Shown: positions 23,051-35,240 of the stretch, piece by piece
How positions within the stretch are numbered: position 1 is the stretch's first letter
Layout: each line of letters starts with the position of its first letter
NCBI GenBank assembly: GCA_028554755.1
Contig: JAPTOF010000024.1
Coordinates: forward strand, 4,216,001 to 4,280,000
Direction: 5' to 3'
Source: Cordia subcordata
Taxonomy: Eukaryota; Streptophyta; Magnoliopsida; Boraginales; Cordiaceae
Length of the DNA stretch: 64,000 nt
Notes under the pieces: model-generated
The model's input: the letters and a program-made list of their open reading frames with translations, nothing else
Told to the model about the DNA's origin: nothing
Databases searched by the model: none
Made by a program: the position numbers and the translations under genes

Positions 23051-25222
23051 ATGTCTGCAATATTTTCAAATACTTTGATATCTGAAAATAATATGTTTTC
23101 AATTCATCGATAATCTCAGAAAGGAAGAATCTATTCCTAATAATTATTTTAATAATAATACAAATCAAAATAAAATTGATTTTAGTCCAGAAAGTAGGGC
23201 TAGAAAACAAATTCAAATGGAATTCAATACACCTAAATATAAAGAATTTAGGGATTGGTTTGCTAAAAATACAGATTTAGCAGAAAGACAAAAGCTTCAA
23301 GAAGAATTCTATAAAGAATTAGAAAGGAGAAATCAAATAGAAGATTTTGTTCCTTGGTTTTTTAAAACCCAATTAACTCCTAAATTAAATGTTTTAGGAA
23401 AGGTACTCATGCAATATAAAAAACATGAGAAAAGAAAGGAAATAAAAAAAGCAAAAAGAAAACAACAAAAAGAAAAGATGAAGCAATTATATAATTTATT
23501 CCGTGAAAATGGAATAGAATTCTTATCTGATAAAGATAAGGAAAAAAGGTGTCAGAAAAATAAAAGACGTAGGGAAAAACAAAAAATCAAAAGAAAACAA
23601 GAAAATAAAATTCTTACTGAAAAAGATAAGAATATAAAATTATCAGGAGAAGGAAACTTAGATTATTATAAAAAATCTAAGAAGAAAAAGAAACAAAAAG
23701 AAAATCACAATTCTGATTTAATAAAAGATCAAATTGGAGATTTAATAAGTTTTTCAGATAATGAAAAAGACTCTGAAAAAGAAATAGAGACAGAAGAATC
23801 TTCTAATAAAAAGAAGAAAGTTTATAAACATAAACATAGATCACCTCATTGGTATGAAAAGAAAGAAATGAGGAAAAAGCTCAGAATTAAAGCTAAAAAA
23901 CAAAAAATTGAAGAATTAAAGAAGTTGGGTGAATATATACCAAAAAAGAAATATAAACCATGTGAATTTTGTGGTAAAAATACCCATAATACTTATATGT
24001 GTTGGGCCAGAAGGAAACTGGAAAAATAAATAAATTGAAAGTTGATAACAATATTCAAACAAAATTAATTGAAATTGTTATTAAAACAAAAATAATAATT
24101 CGATGCGTAAGAATCTTTTACTGAAAATTCTGAAAATAATGAATCTCAATCCTTAAATATTATTGAGGATAATAATGAAAGAAAAATATATAAATCTTTA
24201 AAATATCTTAAAGATAATTTTCAAAAATTTGAAAGTTTTGAAAATAAAGAAAATCCAAAGAAATTGGAATATTTAACAGAATCAGATAATTTTAATTCTA
24301 AGAATATTAATTCTAATAAAGAATTTAATTCTAAAGAAGAAAATAAATTAGAAGCAACAAATACTTCTAAAAATTTTGAAAATAATGAAGCAGATTTATA
24401 TAATTTAAATAAATCTGAATCCTTAGAAATTATTAAGGTTAATAATTCAGAAATGATATATAATTCTGAATTAAAGGAATTAGATAATAAATCTAATGAA
24501 CAGATTAATTCTGAAAAATTTTATGAAGAAATTAAATCTGAAAGTAATAATTCAGATGAAGGATATAATTCTGAAAAAGAAATTTGGTATTATGAAGATT
24601 ACCAAAGATATGAATTAGATAAAATTTCAGAAAATATTCAAAGAGATAATAACTTTAATACAGAAAGTTATATTCTGAATAATAATTCAAATAAAAATAT
24701 TAATCTAAACAATTCAATTGATAATATTGAATTAGAAACAGATAAGAAATCTTTGATAAATAATTCAAAGAAAAATATTGATTTGAATAAGAATTCAAAG
24801 GATAAAATTGAATCCAATAAAAATGAAAATTCAATATTTGATTCTGATAAAGAATTATTAATTCCAAATAACCTCAATAATCTGGAGGGAATTAAATCTG
24901 AAGATTTAATTAATTTTGAAAATAAAAAATTTGGAAATTCTGAAATAAATAAGTCAGAACAATCTAATGGATTGAAATTAAAATTAATTACTGAGAAAGA
25001 AATTTTATATAAGATTTCTGCTAACTCAATTGAAATTGAGGAAAAATCAAAACAATCGATATAAGATTACAAGAACAACAAAACAAATTGAATAATTTGT
25101 TTCAATCAGATTTGAATAATCTGAAGAAAGAAATAAAAATTTCTTCAAAAAGTCTTCATAAAAGAGAAGATAATTCTAAACTAACAAATAAGTTAGAGAA
25201 AACCAATTTGGGAAAATTGTGA
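23051..25222 (+). pseudogene. Component B ORF1 (capsid-like N-terminus, zinc knuckle, N/E-rich tail), frameshifted
   Basis: Starts at ATG 23051 (MSAIFSNTLISEN). After an early break near 23107 the main frame resumes: KIDFSP, FRDWFAKNTDLAERQKL and DFVPWFFKTQL, closely matching the component A capsid N-terminus. Then a Lys/Arg-rich region (KKAKRKQQKEKMKQ) and a zinc knuckle CEFCGKNTHNTYMC at 23961-24002. One base is missing near 24028, the 24090-24110 region is scrambled, and the tail (24264-25064) is Asn/Glu/Ser/Lys-rich. A further break is near 25055; the natural stop is TGA 25220-25222. Likely a nucleic-acid-binding or particle-associated protein of B; function inferred only. Confidence 0.75.
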
Positions 25223-26919
25223 AGAATAATTGGATCTAACAAAAAGAAATCCAAAAGGGTAAAAGAAAACCTCAACTTTAATAAAAGTTGGAAAAATTCA
25301 AAAAGAATTTAGGTTTGAGATAATAATGAAAACCTCTTAATTCTTATAAAGAAGAAAAGAGTTTTAATAAAGAAAAAGAAATTTTATCAATATAATTGAT
25401 AAAAGATTTTATTCAGAAGGAATATAAAAGCAGTAAATATTAATAAAGAATATAATGCTTAATTTTGAATTGCAAAAAGATCAAGAGAATCTTAAGAACC
25501 CAAAAAATTTAGTTTTGAGAATGGTTTTAACCAGCAGTACTCAATTAAGTACTAGAAAAAACAATTTCAGTTTTATTGGTTTTTGAATTTATTCGAAACA
25601 TCATATTTGTGTTTGAGTTTCTCAAGGACAAACATTCCTTAAAAACCTCAAAAAGTTTAATCGTTTGATATTTTAAATATTTTGTGAAAACCTATCAATA
25701 ATATGAAGGTTTGTATTATTTATTTTGTAAATACTCTTTTATATATTGAGTGAAACACTTACATATTGAGTGAGAAATGTTCGTTGAAAATCAGTTGGAA
25801 TTACAATCGTAGTTTCGTAAAAGTTCATGAAGCATAAGTTCATGATGAAGACATATGGAAGCAGGTTATAAAACTGATTGCAGATAATTCTGATCTGTAT
25901 GAAGGTATACAGATGTTGTGATTTTGAAACAATATGTTTTGACCAAAACTATATGTTTAAAAAATTCTATAAGAATTTATTGGTTTGATTTACATATGAA
26001 ATTTAAGAATTAAAATATTCTTATAAACTAATTTGGTTTATTTGCAAACTTGATACAGTTTATTTGTTCAAGAAAATCTTGAAAAAAAAAAATTCTAATA
26101 TATTCTTATAAGTTATTTCCACTTATAAAGTGAAATTTCAAAAATCAAAAGTTTATTAAAATCTTAATAAGATTTTTGATTTGTTTTCAATATTCATTTG
26201 TGAAAAAATGAATGATTTGAAAAATTTTATCCAAAGATTATAAATCTTGAAAAATTCTATAAAAAAGAATTTTGGTTTGTTTATCGATATATTTTGAGGA
26301 AAAATTTATCTCAAAAAGGATTTTTAATAAAATTTCAATACTAGATTGAAATTCATAAACTTATTTGTTTATGATATTATATTTTGAATGAATGAATTTT
26401 GAAATAATCAAAATTGTTATATTGAGAAAATTTTGTTTAACCAGATTTATTAGTTTGGTTTGATAAAAATTTCAAAATTATAATATTTTGAAAATTAATA
26501 AATATGAAAGATTTTTAAAATCTTTTGAAACAACTGAAATTTTTATGTATCTTATATACATAAATAATATATTTGATGCATAACGTATAAAGTATAAATA
26601 AAATAAAATTTATACTGAAAGATTAATCTTAACAGAAGAACATAATTTCTGAAAAATTTGTTATACCAAATTTATTAATTTCAGTTTTACAAAATAATTT
26701 CAAATGAATAATATTTTGAAATGATTTTAATACAATCTTGAGTTTATATATAAATTTATTTTGACTAATACAATATTGATAATTGTATGACTTGAGTAAC
26801 TCTTACCCGTCTGTGTTGTAAGAACAAACATACTATTATTTAGTATTGTTTTATTTCAAAATAGATTCAAGGTATATAGAAAATAAATCTATATTTGAAG
26901 TAAATTTCAATAATGAATT
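25223..26919 (+). other. Component B noncoding region
   Basis: Same 1.7 kb hairpin-rich AT stretch as 13589-15285, close to identical. No ORF of useful length in any copy. Confidence 0.7.
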
Positions 26920-27138
26920 TTGAAAAAAATAATTTTGTGTTTACCCACTGAAGAAGGGTTAGAATACTCTCTGACTAGTCCTCTTAGACCAGTGAGAGGT
27001 AAAGACGAATCAATTCTGGTTATAGTTGGAGGTTTACTAAAAACTTCTGAAAATCCTATTCAACTGGGAGATGAGTTGAAATTACTTGAGTTGAAATTAC
27101 TTTTTAACTGGGGAAAAGTTAAACCAGAATTATATTAG
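26920..27138 (+). CDS. Component B small ORF
   Basis: Frame LPTEEGLEYSLTSPLRPV to WGKVKPELY with a short in-frame duplication (ELKLLELKLL) relative to 57204-57407, also seen at 15430. No ATG in frame; the first in-frame start-like codon is TTG. Unknown function. Confidence 0.35.
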   Translation: MKKIILCLPTEEGLEYSLTSPLRPVRGKDESILVIVGGLLKTSENPIQLGDELKLLELKLLFNWGKVKPELY

Positions 27139-27433
27139 ATTTTTGTGAGTTATAGACTAATGCAGTCTGAGAAATATCCCAGAGAGAAAAAAAAATCTGA
27201 AAATAAAGATATTCAGAGAGAAAAGAATATTTGAGAAAATATTTGAAAAAAAATATATATATTTGAAAATCAAGAAGAGAAAATTTCTGCAATAATAAAG
27301 AAAAATAGAAAAGAAAAGAAAAGAATTTTGGAAAGAAGAAGTTTACATGGAAGATTAAAGTCATGTGTACTTCCAGGAAAATTATCAGAAACCAAGATGC
27401 TGTGAACCCGCAAGCCAAAATTGTTGTTGTGAA

Positions 27434-27568
27434 ATGGCATTTAGGGTGTTAGGCAAAGTGGTAATTGATATACTTCCTACCAAGGTAAATCCTAAAAATT
27501 CTGAAAGAAAAAATTCGTATTCTGAAAAAAAAAAATTTGTAGAAGAAAAGAAGAAGAAAGAAGAATAA
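27434..27568 (+). CDS. Component B small Lys-rich ORF, shortened
   Basis: MAFRVLGKVVIDILPTKVNP followed by a Lys/Glu-rich end; about 20 bp (the MAAIKFSGKIL part) is deleted compared with 15764-15982 but the frame stays open to the TAA at 27566-27568. Not recognised. Confidence 0.3.
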   Translation: MAFRVLGKVVIDILPTKVNPKNSERKNSYSEKKKFVEEKKKKEE

Positions 27569-28079
27569 AAAAATCTTGAGGAAAATCAAAAATAATCTGC
27601 AGAAAAAGAATATATTTGCAGAATAAAATATATTGTTGTAATATGAAGATCAGTTATATGAACTGAGGATGAAATGAAGATCAGCCTTATTGAGTGATGA
27701 TAAGGAAAAATACAAGAGCTGTTCAGATATAGAACAATGAAGATTTGCAGTTTTGAAGGTGGTAGAATATGGTACTGCTACAGAAAGAAGAATTGAAGAA
27801 TCATTTATAATGATGATTGAAGAAGAAGAATCATATCTATTGACGATCATGAAGATAAATGATTGTTGAGGAAGATGATGAACAGAAGCAACTATTATTG
27901 TTGTTGACAAGTTGCTGATAGAATAATTCTGAACGAGATAAAGTTTGGGAAAAGAATAGTAAATGTCATCATAATGGTGAAAGCTCATAATGATCATGAT
28001 AAATGATGATGTCGAGACACCGCGTAAAGGAACTGTTTCAACAATACAGCTGAATAAGAAGCTGAAGAAAGAATCTGAG

Positions 28080-28350
28080 AAGATTTGTCGTATCAAGACA
28101 AATGACGAGAAGATTTGTCAATATTAGGCAAACAGTTCTACTATTCATAGATAGTGGAATTTACTGTTCATAAACAGTAATTTACTTTTTACTGTTTGTA
28201 GATAGGATGTGTCTGTGGATTTGAAATGTTTGGAATCCGTAGAAAATTGTTTTTGATTATTTTTGAAGTCCGAGCACATCAATTGTCTATAAAAGGAAGA
28301 AAGACTCGGATGCATGAAAATATACAGGTAGAGAAAAAAGAAAAATATAT
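28080..28350 (+). promoter_or_regulatory. Component B promoter
   Basis: TATAAAAG at 28288-28295 with TCCGAG/CTCGGA around it, TTTACTTTTTACTGTTTGTA upstream, and GACGAGAAGATTTGTC farther upstream. It lies 5886 bp after the TATA at 22402, giving one B unit length. Confidence 0.75.
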
Positions 28351-28399
28351 ACAAATAATATATAGGAGAAAATTGTAAAATATTTTCTTATCAATAATA

Positions 28400-28815
28400 T
28401 TTTGATGTTTTTGAAAATATTTTGTTCATAATCTGCCCTAATATGGGGTAGAGATCAAGATGGATTATGGTAATATCAACATACCATAATAGTATGTCCT
28501 AGGCTATACTACTCAGACCTTGAGGATAATTCTCAAATACTCCACTGTCATGATTATTTCTTAGGAGTAGGATATATTTCTTGACAGAAAGATCTAAGGG
28601 AGCCTTATATAGGTATATCTCAAAGGAATTATTGCCCAGTTGCCGTTGTTGTTGTTGTTGAAAAGGCGTTTGAAGGGCTGAGATATTCCGCTAGAGTTAG
28701 ATTTATATATGGCTGTAAAACTCCTCAGATCTAATCTGTTATCCGGAATATCGCCTAAGCTTAAGGACTGGTCTATGTCCGCGGCTGAATGTTATTTGCG
28801 GCTTATCACCTGGGC
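28400..28815 (+). repeat. Component B leader, cut at CACCTGGGCC
   Basis: B leader as at 22532, including the start of the upstream ORF. It stops exactly at CACCTGGGCC, just before where the PBS should be, and continues into the interior of the A movement protein. Confidence 0.8.
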
Positions 28816-29364
28816 CTTTGTATCTGTTATAAGGTGTATTTTAAACCTTTATATACTTTGAATCCAAAGTGTAAGTTGATGAATACAAATCAACAAGAAA
28901 CCATAATATTTGAAACTAATTTTAATAGATCTAAATTAACAACTCGTAGATCTATAAGATGGGATGAAATAAACTTTCCAAAAACATGGTTAGCTGAAAA
29001 GATAATTCCAGCAACACCATTAATAAATGAAGATTTGGTGGATGCAATCCAAACATCTACTGGTGATATTCAAATACAATTTAATAGGAAAAGTACATCT
29101 GAAATAGGTGGAAGTACAGGACTAGGAAGATCTAGATATTCTAGAACTAGTTCAATCCATTCTTATATTTCTCCTATAGATTATAGAGTTGAGTTACCCA
29201 ATACTGTAGGGAGTTCATCTTCTAAATCAGGATCTGAAAACCTGCAACATAAAGTTCAGGGAATCAAAATTAATGAAGATAATATTGCTCAGGGTATTTA
29301 TAATAATCCTGAAGATACATTTAGACCAGAAATAACTGAGTCAGAATTAAACTTTCCAGTTTAA
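28816..29364 (+). pseudogene. Component A movement protein, C-terminal half
   Basis: Begins in frame at CICYKVYFKPLYTLNPKCK (about residue 183) and is open to the TAA at 29362-29364. The C-terminal half is rich in Ser/Thr and contains IDYRVELPNTVGSSSSKS, with the end ESELNFPV. The 30K core is missing because B leader replaces it. Next ATG (polyprotein) is 2 nt downstream (TAATCATG). Confidence 0.85.
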
Positions 29365-29366
29365 TC

Positions 29367-31661
29367 ATGAATCAAAATAAAATTGATTTCAGTCTAGGTA
29401 GTTCAGCTAGGAAACAAATACAAGCTGAATTTCAAAAACCAATATATCAACCTTTCAGAGATTGGTTTGCTAAGAATATTAATTTAGCAGAAAGAAAATT
29501 ACTTCAAGATGAATTCTATAACCATTTGGAAAATATAAATGAAATAAAAGATTTTATTCCATGGTTTTTAGAAACTTATCTAGGAAATCATATTAATGTC
29601 CTAGAAAAATATTGGAAATTGAAAAATGGAGAACAAGTAGAATCAATCTATCCTCCAACACATCAACCAATAATAATGGATAAAGAAAGAATGAAGTTAT
29701 ATGCTAATGCTTTCTTTAATCTGCAAGAAAATGAAACTCTTCCAACCACAACAAGAAATATAAATGATGTGGTGAAACAAAATAATTTTACTAATCTGTA
29801 CTTAGTAGCCTTAGGAGAACAGATATTATTTCTCAATAATAGGTTATTAAAAAATTATGAAATGATCATGGAATTAAAAAATTCTCTGGAAAAATTACAA
29901 AGTAATAATAAGGAGAATAATATTGGAGAATCTTCAAGATTTAGAAGTCATCCAATTCAGCCTCCTCCAGAAATAAAAAATTTTAAATTAAGTCAAGTAT
30001 CAGAATTTGAGAAACTTCTTGATAATAAGTTTAAGACATTTAAATTAAATGTTATAACTAAAGAAGAAGTTCGATTTAGTTGATAATATACATCAGCAAG
30101 AAATTGTTAATGAAACTCTTAATAGAATAAAGAGTAATAATAAATTTGCTGATAAACCGGTCCAGAAAAAATATTATTATCCAAGACCGACACCTCAAGA
30201 TGTTTTATTTGAGGAATTACCTAATGAACAAACTTACTATAATGGTAAGACGATTTATGAGTGGAATATAGATGGTCACTCAGATCAACAAATTTATAAT
30301 ACCATCCATAGAATGATGAGGTATGCTACAATATGTAGACAACACAATAATACAGATAAAAGTATTGCTTTGATGATAATAGCAGGGTTCACAGGCCAGC
30401 TTAAAGGTTGGTGGGAAAATTATCTCAATGAAACCCAACGACAAACTGTCTTGAATACTACAAGAACAGAGAATAATATAGTTAAACAGGAAGCTGTTTA
30501 TACTTTAACAATAAATATTTGTGAACATTTTACAGGAAGATTCACAACAAATGCAGAGAATATAAGATCTCTAATCTTGAATCTCAAGTGTCCTACTCTT
30601 ACCTCATTTAGGTGGTATAAGGATGTATTCCTTAGCGAGTAATGGAATTACCTGATGCTAATCAAGCACATTGGAAGTCTAAATTTATAGATGGTCTTCC
30701 ACATTTATTTGCTGAAAGAGTAAAGAAAACTCTTAGAATAGGTATTTCACCTATTGATTATGATAATCTTACATATGGCATGATAATAGGAAAATGCATG
30801 CAAGAAGGTTTAGCTTTATGCAATGAAATTAAGTTAAATCAACAAATTAAAAAACAAAAGTTAACAGAGAAGTCTCAATTAGGACAATTCTGTGAACAAT
30901 TTGGGATTGAAGTAGGTCAATCTAGTAAACCTAAGAAATATACTAGGTTTTCTAATATTCAGAAATATAATTTTCCAGTCTATCAGAAAAAAATAGCTGC
31001 TAGAACAGAGAGAAAGAAAATAAGAAAAAATATAAAAAAAAAACAGGGATATAAAAGAATTAGATCAAAATCTAAACCTCCTGTTTGTTATAAATGTGGC
31101 AGAATAGGTCATATTGCTCCAAATTGTCAAATTAAATAGAAAATAAAAGCATTAAAAATAGATGAAGATTTGAAAGAAAATCTTATGAGTATAATGCTTA
31201 ATTCTGAATCTGAACAAGAACATCAAAAAGATCTTAATTACTCAGAGGAATCTAGCTCTGAGGATAATCTGAAATATTTATCAGAAGAATCTGAAACTAC
31301 AGATAGTTCAGAAGAGGAATATAAACCTTGTGATAATTGTATGAATACTATACAATACAAAAAAATGAAAAAGATGATTTTTATCAATTATTATCACAAT
31401 TCAGAAATATGGAACTGAATGTTTTAACTAGTGATAATATAATTGAATTACTCAGAACAATAAAAGATTCTGAAATCCGTAATAAAATCTTGGAATCTTT
31501 AGGGAAATTAAAGGAACCTGAAGAATTAATACCAAGAAGAAGAAAAATTCATTCCTTATACTTTATCAGAAGTAAGAAAAAGGATTGAGGAAAAACAAAA
31601 TATAAAATCCTCTATAACCTCTATAACTACAATACAGGATTTAAAAGAGGAAGTTAATAAT
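29367..31661 (+). pseudogene. Component A capsid region, several frameshifts
   Basis: From ATG 29367 (MNQNKIDFSLGS). Landmarks are FRDWFAKNINLAER, ESIYPPTHQ, GQLKGWWENYL, ELPDANQAHWKSKF, a basic segment, CCHC knuckle CYKCGRIGHIAPNC (31086-31127), and the acidic tail ending CDNCMNTIQ. Breaks: about 2 bp lost near 30070, 1 bp lost near 30633, a stop (TAG) at 31137-31139, an indel near 31350, and another near 31530. The protease-RT part downstream is undamaged. This is the capsid precursor that would assemble and bind genomic nucleic acid. Confidence 0.85.
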
Positions 31662-33746
31662 TTGACAACTGAAGTTAAAAGATTAACTCAGGATAATATT
31701 GATATAAATAAAAGATTAGATAAGATGGATAAAGGGAAAAATAAAATTCCTGAATCCAGTACTAATCAAGAATTAGAACCATTTTTAGGAAAAATGGAAT
31801 ATATAACATCTCAAAAATGGTTAGTCAAAATTGATCTCTTAATACAAGGAGAGTATAAAAAAGAATTAATTGTGTTAATAGATAGTGGCGCAGATTTAAA
31901 TTGTATCCAGGAAGGATTAATTCCTACAAAATATTTTGAAAAAACCACACATACATTATCAAGTGCTAGTGGGAATAAAATGGATATCTTATATAAGTTA
32001 TCTAAAGCTTATATTTGTGTTAATAAACAATGTATTCCTAATAGTTTTGTATTAGTTAGGAATATGACAAATCAAGTCATATTAGGAACACCATTTCTTA
32101 ACAAAATATTTCCAATAAAAGAAATTACTATTAATGGAATAATAGGTAATTTTGAAGGAAATGAAATTCAATTTGAATTCATAAAAGACCCCATAACTAG
32201 GGTACTTAATGAAATGGTTGAGTTAATAAAAGCTAAAAACAACCAGTTGAATTTTCTTAATCAAGAAATTAACTCATTAACAATAAATAAGAAATTACAA
32301 AATCCTCAACTTCAACAACGTATAAAGTTGTTAATGAATCAATTTTCAGTAGAAATTTGTGCTGATCATCCTAATGCATTTTGGGATAGGAAAAAACATA
32401 TTGTTAGTCTACCATATGTAGATGATTTTGATGAAAGAATGATAACAACAAAATCAAGACCTGCTCAAATGAATGAACAAGAACAGGTTAGATGTAGAGA
32501 AGAAATAAATATGTTTCTACAAAAAGGCTTAATCAGAGAATCCAAATCAGCTTGGAGTTGTACTGGTTTTTATGTTAATAAGAAATCAGAAATAGAGAGA
32601 GGATCTCTGAGATTGGTAGTTAACTATAAACCTCTTAATAAAGTTTTGAAATGGATAAGATACCCACTTCCTAATAAAAGGGATTTGATTAATAGAATAC
32701 ATGATGCATGTGTATTTTCGAAATTTGATATGAAATCTGGCTATTACCAAATACAGGTAGTAGAAGAAGATAGATATAAAACTGCTTTTGTGGTACCATT
32801 TGGTCATTATGAATGGAATGTAATGCCTTTTGGTTTGAAAAATGCTCCTTCTGAATTTCAGAAGATAATGAATGATATATTCATACCATATAATGATTTC
32901 ATGGTTGTATATATTGATGATGTCTTAGTATTTTCAAAAGACATTAATACTCATTTTAAACATCTTGAAATATTCAAGAATCTTGTTATTAAAAATGGGT
33001 TGGTTGTATCAAGACCAAAAATGGTGATTTTTCAATCTAAAATCAGATTTTTGGGATATAATATTGAAGATGGGAAAATAATTCCTATTGATAGGAGTAT
33101 TGAATTTGCTTCTAAATTTCCAGATGAAATTTTGGATAAAACTCAATTGCAAAGATTTTTAGGCAGTCTTAATTATATTCAGCCTTATTATAAGAATTTG
33201 GCTAATGATACTGCTATTTTATATGAGAGACTGAGGAAATCCCCTTCCCCTTGGTCACAAAGTCATACTGAGGCAGTGAGAGTAATTAAATCTAAAGTCA
33301 AACAGTTGCCTTGTCTCATGCTTGCAAATCCACAATGGGATAAGATTGTGGAGACAGATGCTTCAGATATAGGTTATGGTGGAATACTCAAACAGGTTCA
33401 ACCATTAACAAAACAAGAATATTTGGTTCGCTTCACATCAGGAAAATGGAGTGAAAGCCAAAAGAATTATGCACCTGTTGCAAAAGAAATTTTAGCTATT
33501 GTCAACAGTATTTTGAAATTCCAAGATGATCTTTTGAATAAAAAGTTTTTGATCAAAACTGATTGCAAATCTGCAAAATTTATGTTTAATAAAGATTTTA
33601 AACATGATGTTTCAAAATATATGTTCGCAAGATGGCAAACATATTTAGCCCCTTTTGAATTTGAAATCAAACATATTCAGGGAAAGCATAATACTTTGCC
33701 TGATTTTTTATCCCGTGAATATTTGCAGGGGAATGCAACTTCCTGA
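31662..33746 (+). CDS. Component A protease-reverse transcriptase-RNase H, open frame
   Basis: 694 codons without interruption. Order: short coiled segment (KRLTQDNIDINKRLDKM), aspartic protease with LIDSGADLNCI (DSG at about 31881-31889) and LGTPFLN, then reverse transcriptase with LVVNYKPLNK, FSKFDMKSGYYQI, MPFGLKNAPSEFQ and the catalytic YIDDVLVF (32910-32933), then RNase H with ETDASDIGYGG and a C-terminal HIQGKHNTLPDFLSREY. These are sufficient motifs for a caulimovirid replicase. It is part of a larger polyprotein starting at 29367, whose capsid part is broken, so this stretch has no start of its own. Catalytic residues all look present; expression is doubtful. Confidence 0.9.
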   Translation: MTTEVKRLTQDNIDINKRLDKMDKGKNKIPESSTNQELEPFLGKMEYITSQKWLVKIDLLIQGEYKKELIVLIDSGADLNCIQEGLIPTKYFEKTTHTLSSASGNKMDILYKLSKAYICVNKQCIPNSFVLVRNMTNQVILGTPFLNKIFPIKEITINGIIGNFEGNEIQFEFIKDPITRVLNEMVELIKAKNNQLNFLNQEINSLTINKKLQNPQLQQRIKLLMNQFSVEICADHPNAFWDRKKHIVSLPYVDDFDERMITTKSRPAQMNEQEQVRCREEINMFLQKGLIRESKSAWSCTGFYVNKKSEIERGSLRLVVNYKPLNKVLKWIRYPLPNKRDLINRIHDACVFSKFDMKSGYYQIQVVEEDRYKTAFVVPFGHYEWNVMPFGLKNAPSEFQKIMNDIFIPYNDFMVVYIDDVLVFSKDINTHFKHLEIFKNLVIKNGLVVSRPKMVIFQSKIRFLGYNIEDGKIIPIDRSIEFASKFPDEILDKTQLQRFLGSLNYIQPYYKNLANDTAILYERLRKSPSPWSQSHTEAVRVIKSKVKQLPCLMLANPQWDKIVETDASDIGYGGILKQVQPLTKQEYLVRFTSGKWSESQKNYAPVAKEILAIVNSILKFQDDLLNKKFLIKTDCKSAKFMFNKDFKHDVSKYMFARWQTYLAPFEFEIKHIQGKHNTLPDFLSREYLQGNATS

Positions 33747-35240
33747 TGGGGGTTTTCAAGGCCGTGGGAAATATGCCCATGGTGGATCATCAAGAGGCCA
33801 TGGCAAATATGGTCATGGTAAAGGTAAAGGGAGAAATAATGCTCCTGATTATTTCTATGCAAATAAAGCAGTAGAAATTGCTTCTGAAGAAGCTGAAGTA
33901 CGTAAAAATATATTGCGTGCTCAGAAGTTTGATATTAAACTTCCCCATCCCAGTTCACCAATATATTCAGAAACAATAAAGTTTCTTGAAGAACTGGAGA
34001 AAAAAGCAAAGGAAAGAAATATAAGTTCTTTCGCTTCAGCTCTAAATACTATAGAGCAAGATGAATCTGTGCAATATACACAGAATGCAGGAGAGGAAAT
34101 AATCCTCTATTTATCACAGAAGGATCTCATAGATCAACAAGATCCATGGTTGCTGATGTCCAAATATCTGGATGATTTCTCATTTCCAGCGCAGTCTTAT
34201 AAGACGAGACACCACTATGAGAAAATTCTCATGGAGACGCAATCTGCAGATTTTGAACATTTCAAAAGAGTGGAAAGGCAGATATGATGTCAAAAGATAT
34301 TGCTTATAGCAAGATCTATGTGAAGACTCTTATCAATGCAGAGCAGTGGGGACTTTCAACACATAAACTGAAGTCCTATGTGATATCAACACAACAAGGT
34401 CCCATACTATATTCTTATTGGGATTATGTTGAAGGTTTCTCAAAAGTATTCTATTTTGAGAATGACCAGCATAAACATTCATGGTTCGTGAAGATAGCTG
34501 GTGCTGTCCTTAATAAGGATATTTCATCATGGTTCATAATTTGGTGGAATTATTTTGGTCCAAATTCATCAATACTTCCAGAACCGTTCCAGGATCTTTA
34601 TAAAAGATGGAAGGAAGTTTCGCCAAAGATGCAGCATTTTAATCAACAATCAATTGAAGTACTGCAACAATGTATTTCTTTCTGGAATTCTCAATTCCTT
34701 GGATTGTCAGATGGATTCCAGAAGTCAGTCATACAGATAAGCATGTTCCATGTTTGAAGAGAATATTCTTCACAAAATTCTGGCAAAAGATGATACAGAA
34801 AGATCCAAAGACGAATCAATTATATTCCCAGGATCTTATCAAGGAGATTGAAGAAAAGCTTCAACAATATAAGAAAGAAGCTAAAGAAAAGCAGAAAGCA
34901 ACAATTCAACCAAAATCATGGTTTGAACAGTTCGTGAATAAGTTGCAGAAGGAAAATTCATCCATATCTTTGCAGGATATAATGTTGCAATATATGGATA
35001 ATGTCAAAGAGGAGATGATACAATTCACTCAACAAAGTGATACATCTTCAGAAAAGTACGAGAAGTCAATGGAGATTTCGCCCCAAGGCAGCAGATATTT
35101 CTGTCTTGCAGGACAATCACAAGATCCAGAGGAAGAAGAAAACTATTCCTTGGATGACGTGTTCGAATCAATGAAGGACGCGTTGAAAGGTCCGCTCAGA
35201 TAAAGAAGAAGGAGAATCGTCCCAAGATGTTCCTAAACCG
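33733..35240 (+). pseudogene. Component A ORF4, three frameshifts
   Basis: ATG 33733 overlaps the polymerase stop (33744-33746) by 14 nt. The N-terminus is Gly/Arg/His/Lys-rich (GRGKYAHGGSSRGHGK); the core has SYWDYVEGF, KHSWFVKIAG and WFIIWWNYFGP; the C-terminus is acidic. Single-base losses occur near 34267 (AAAAGAGTGG), 34658 (GAAGTACTG) and 35197 (CCGCTCAG), so the frame is split into three. Position suggests a transactivator-like role in polycistronic translation, but there is no diagnostic motif that I can name. Confidence 0.8.
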
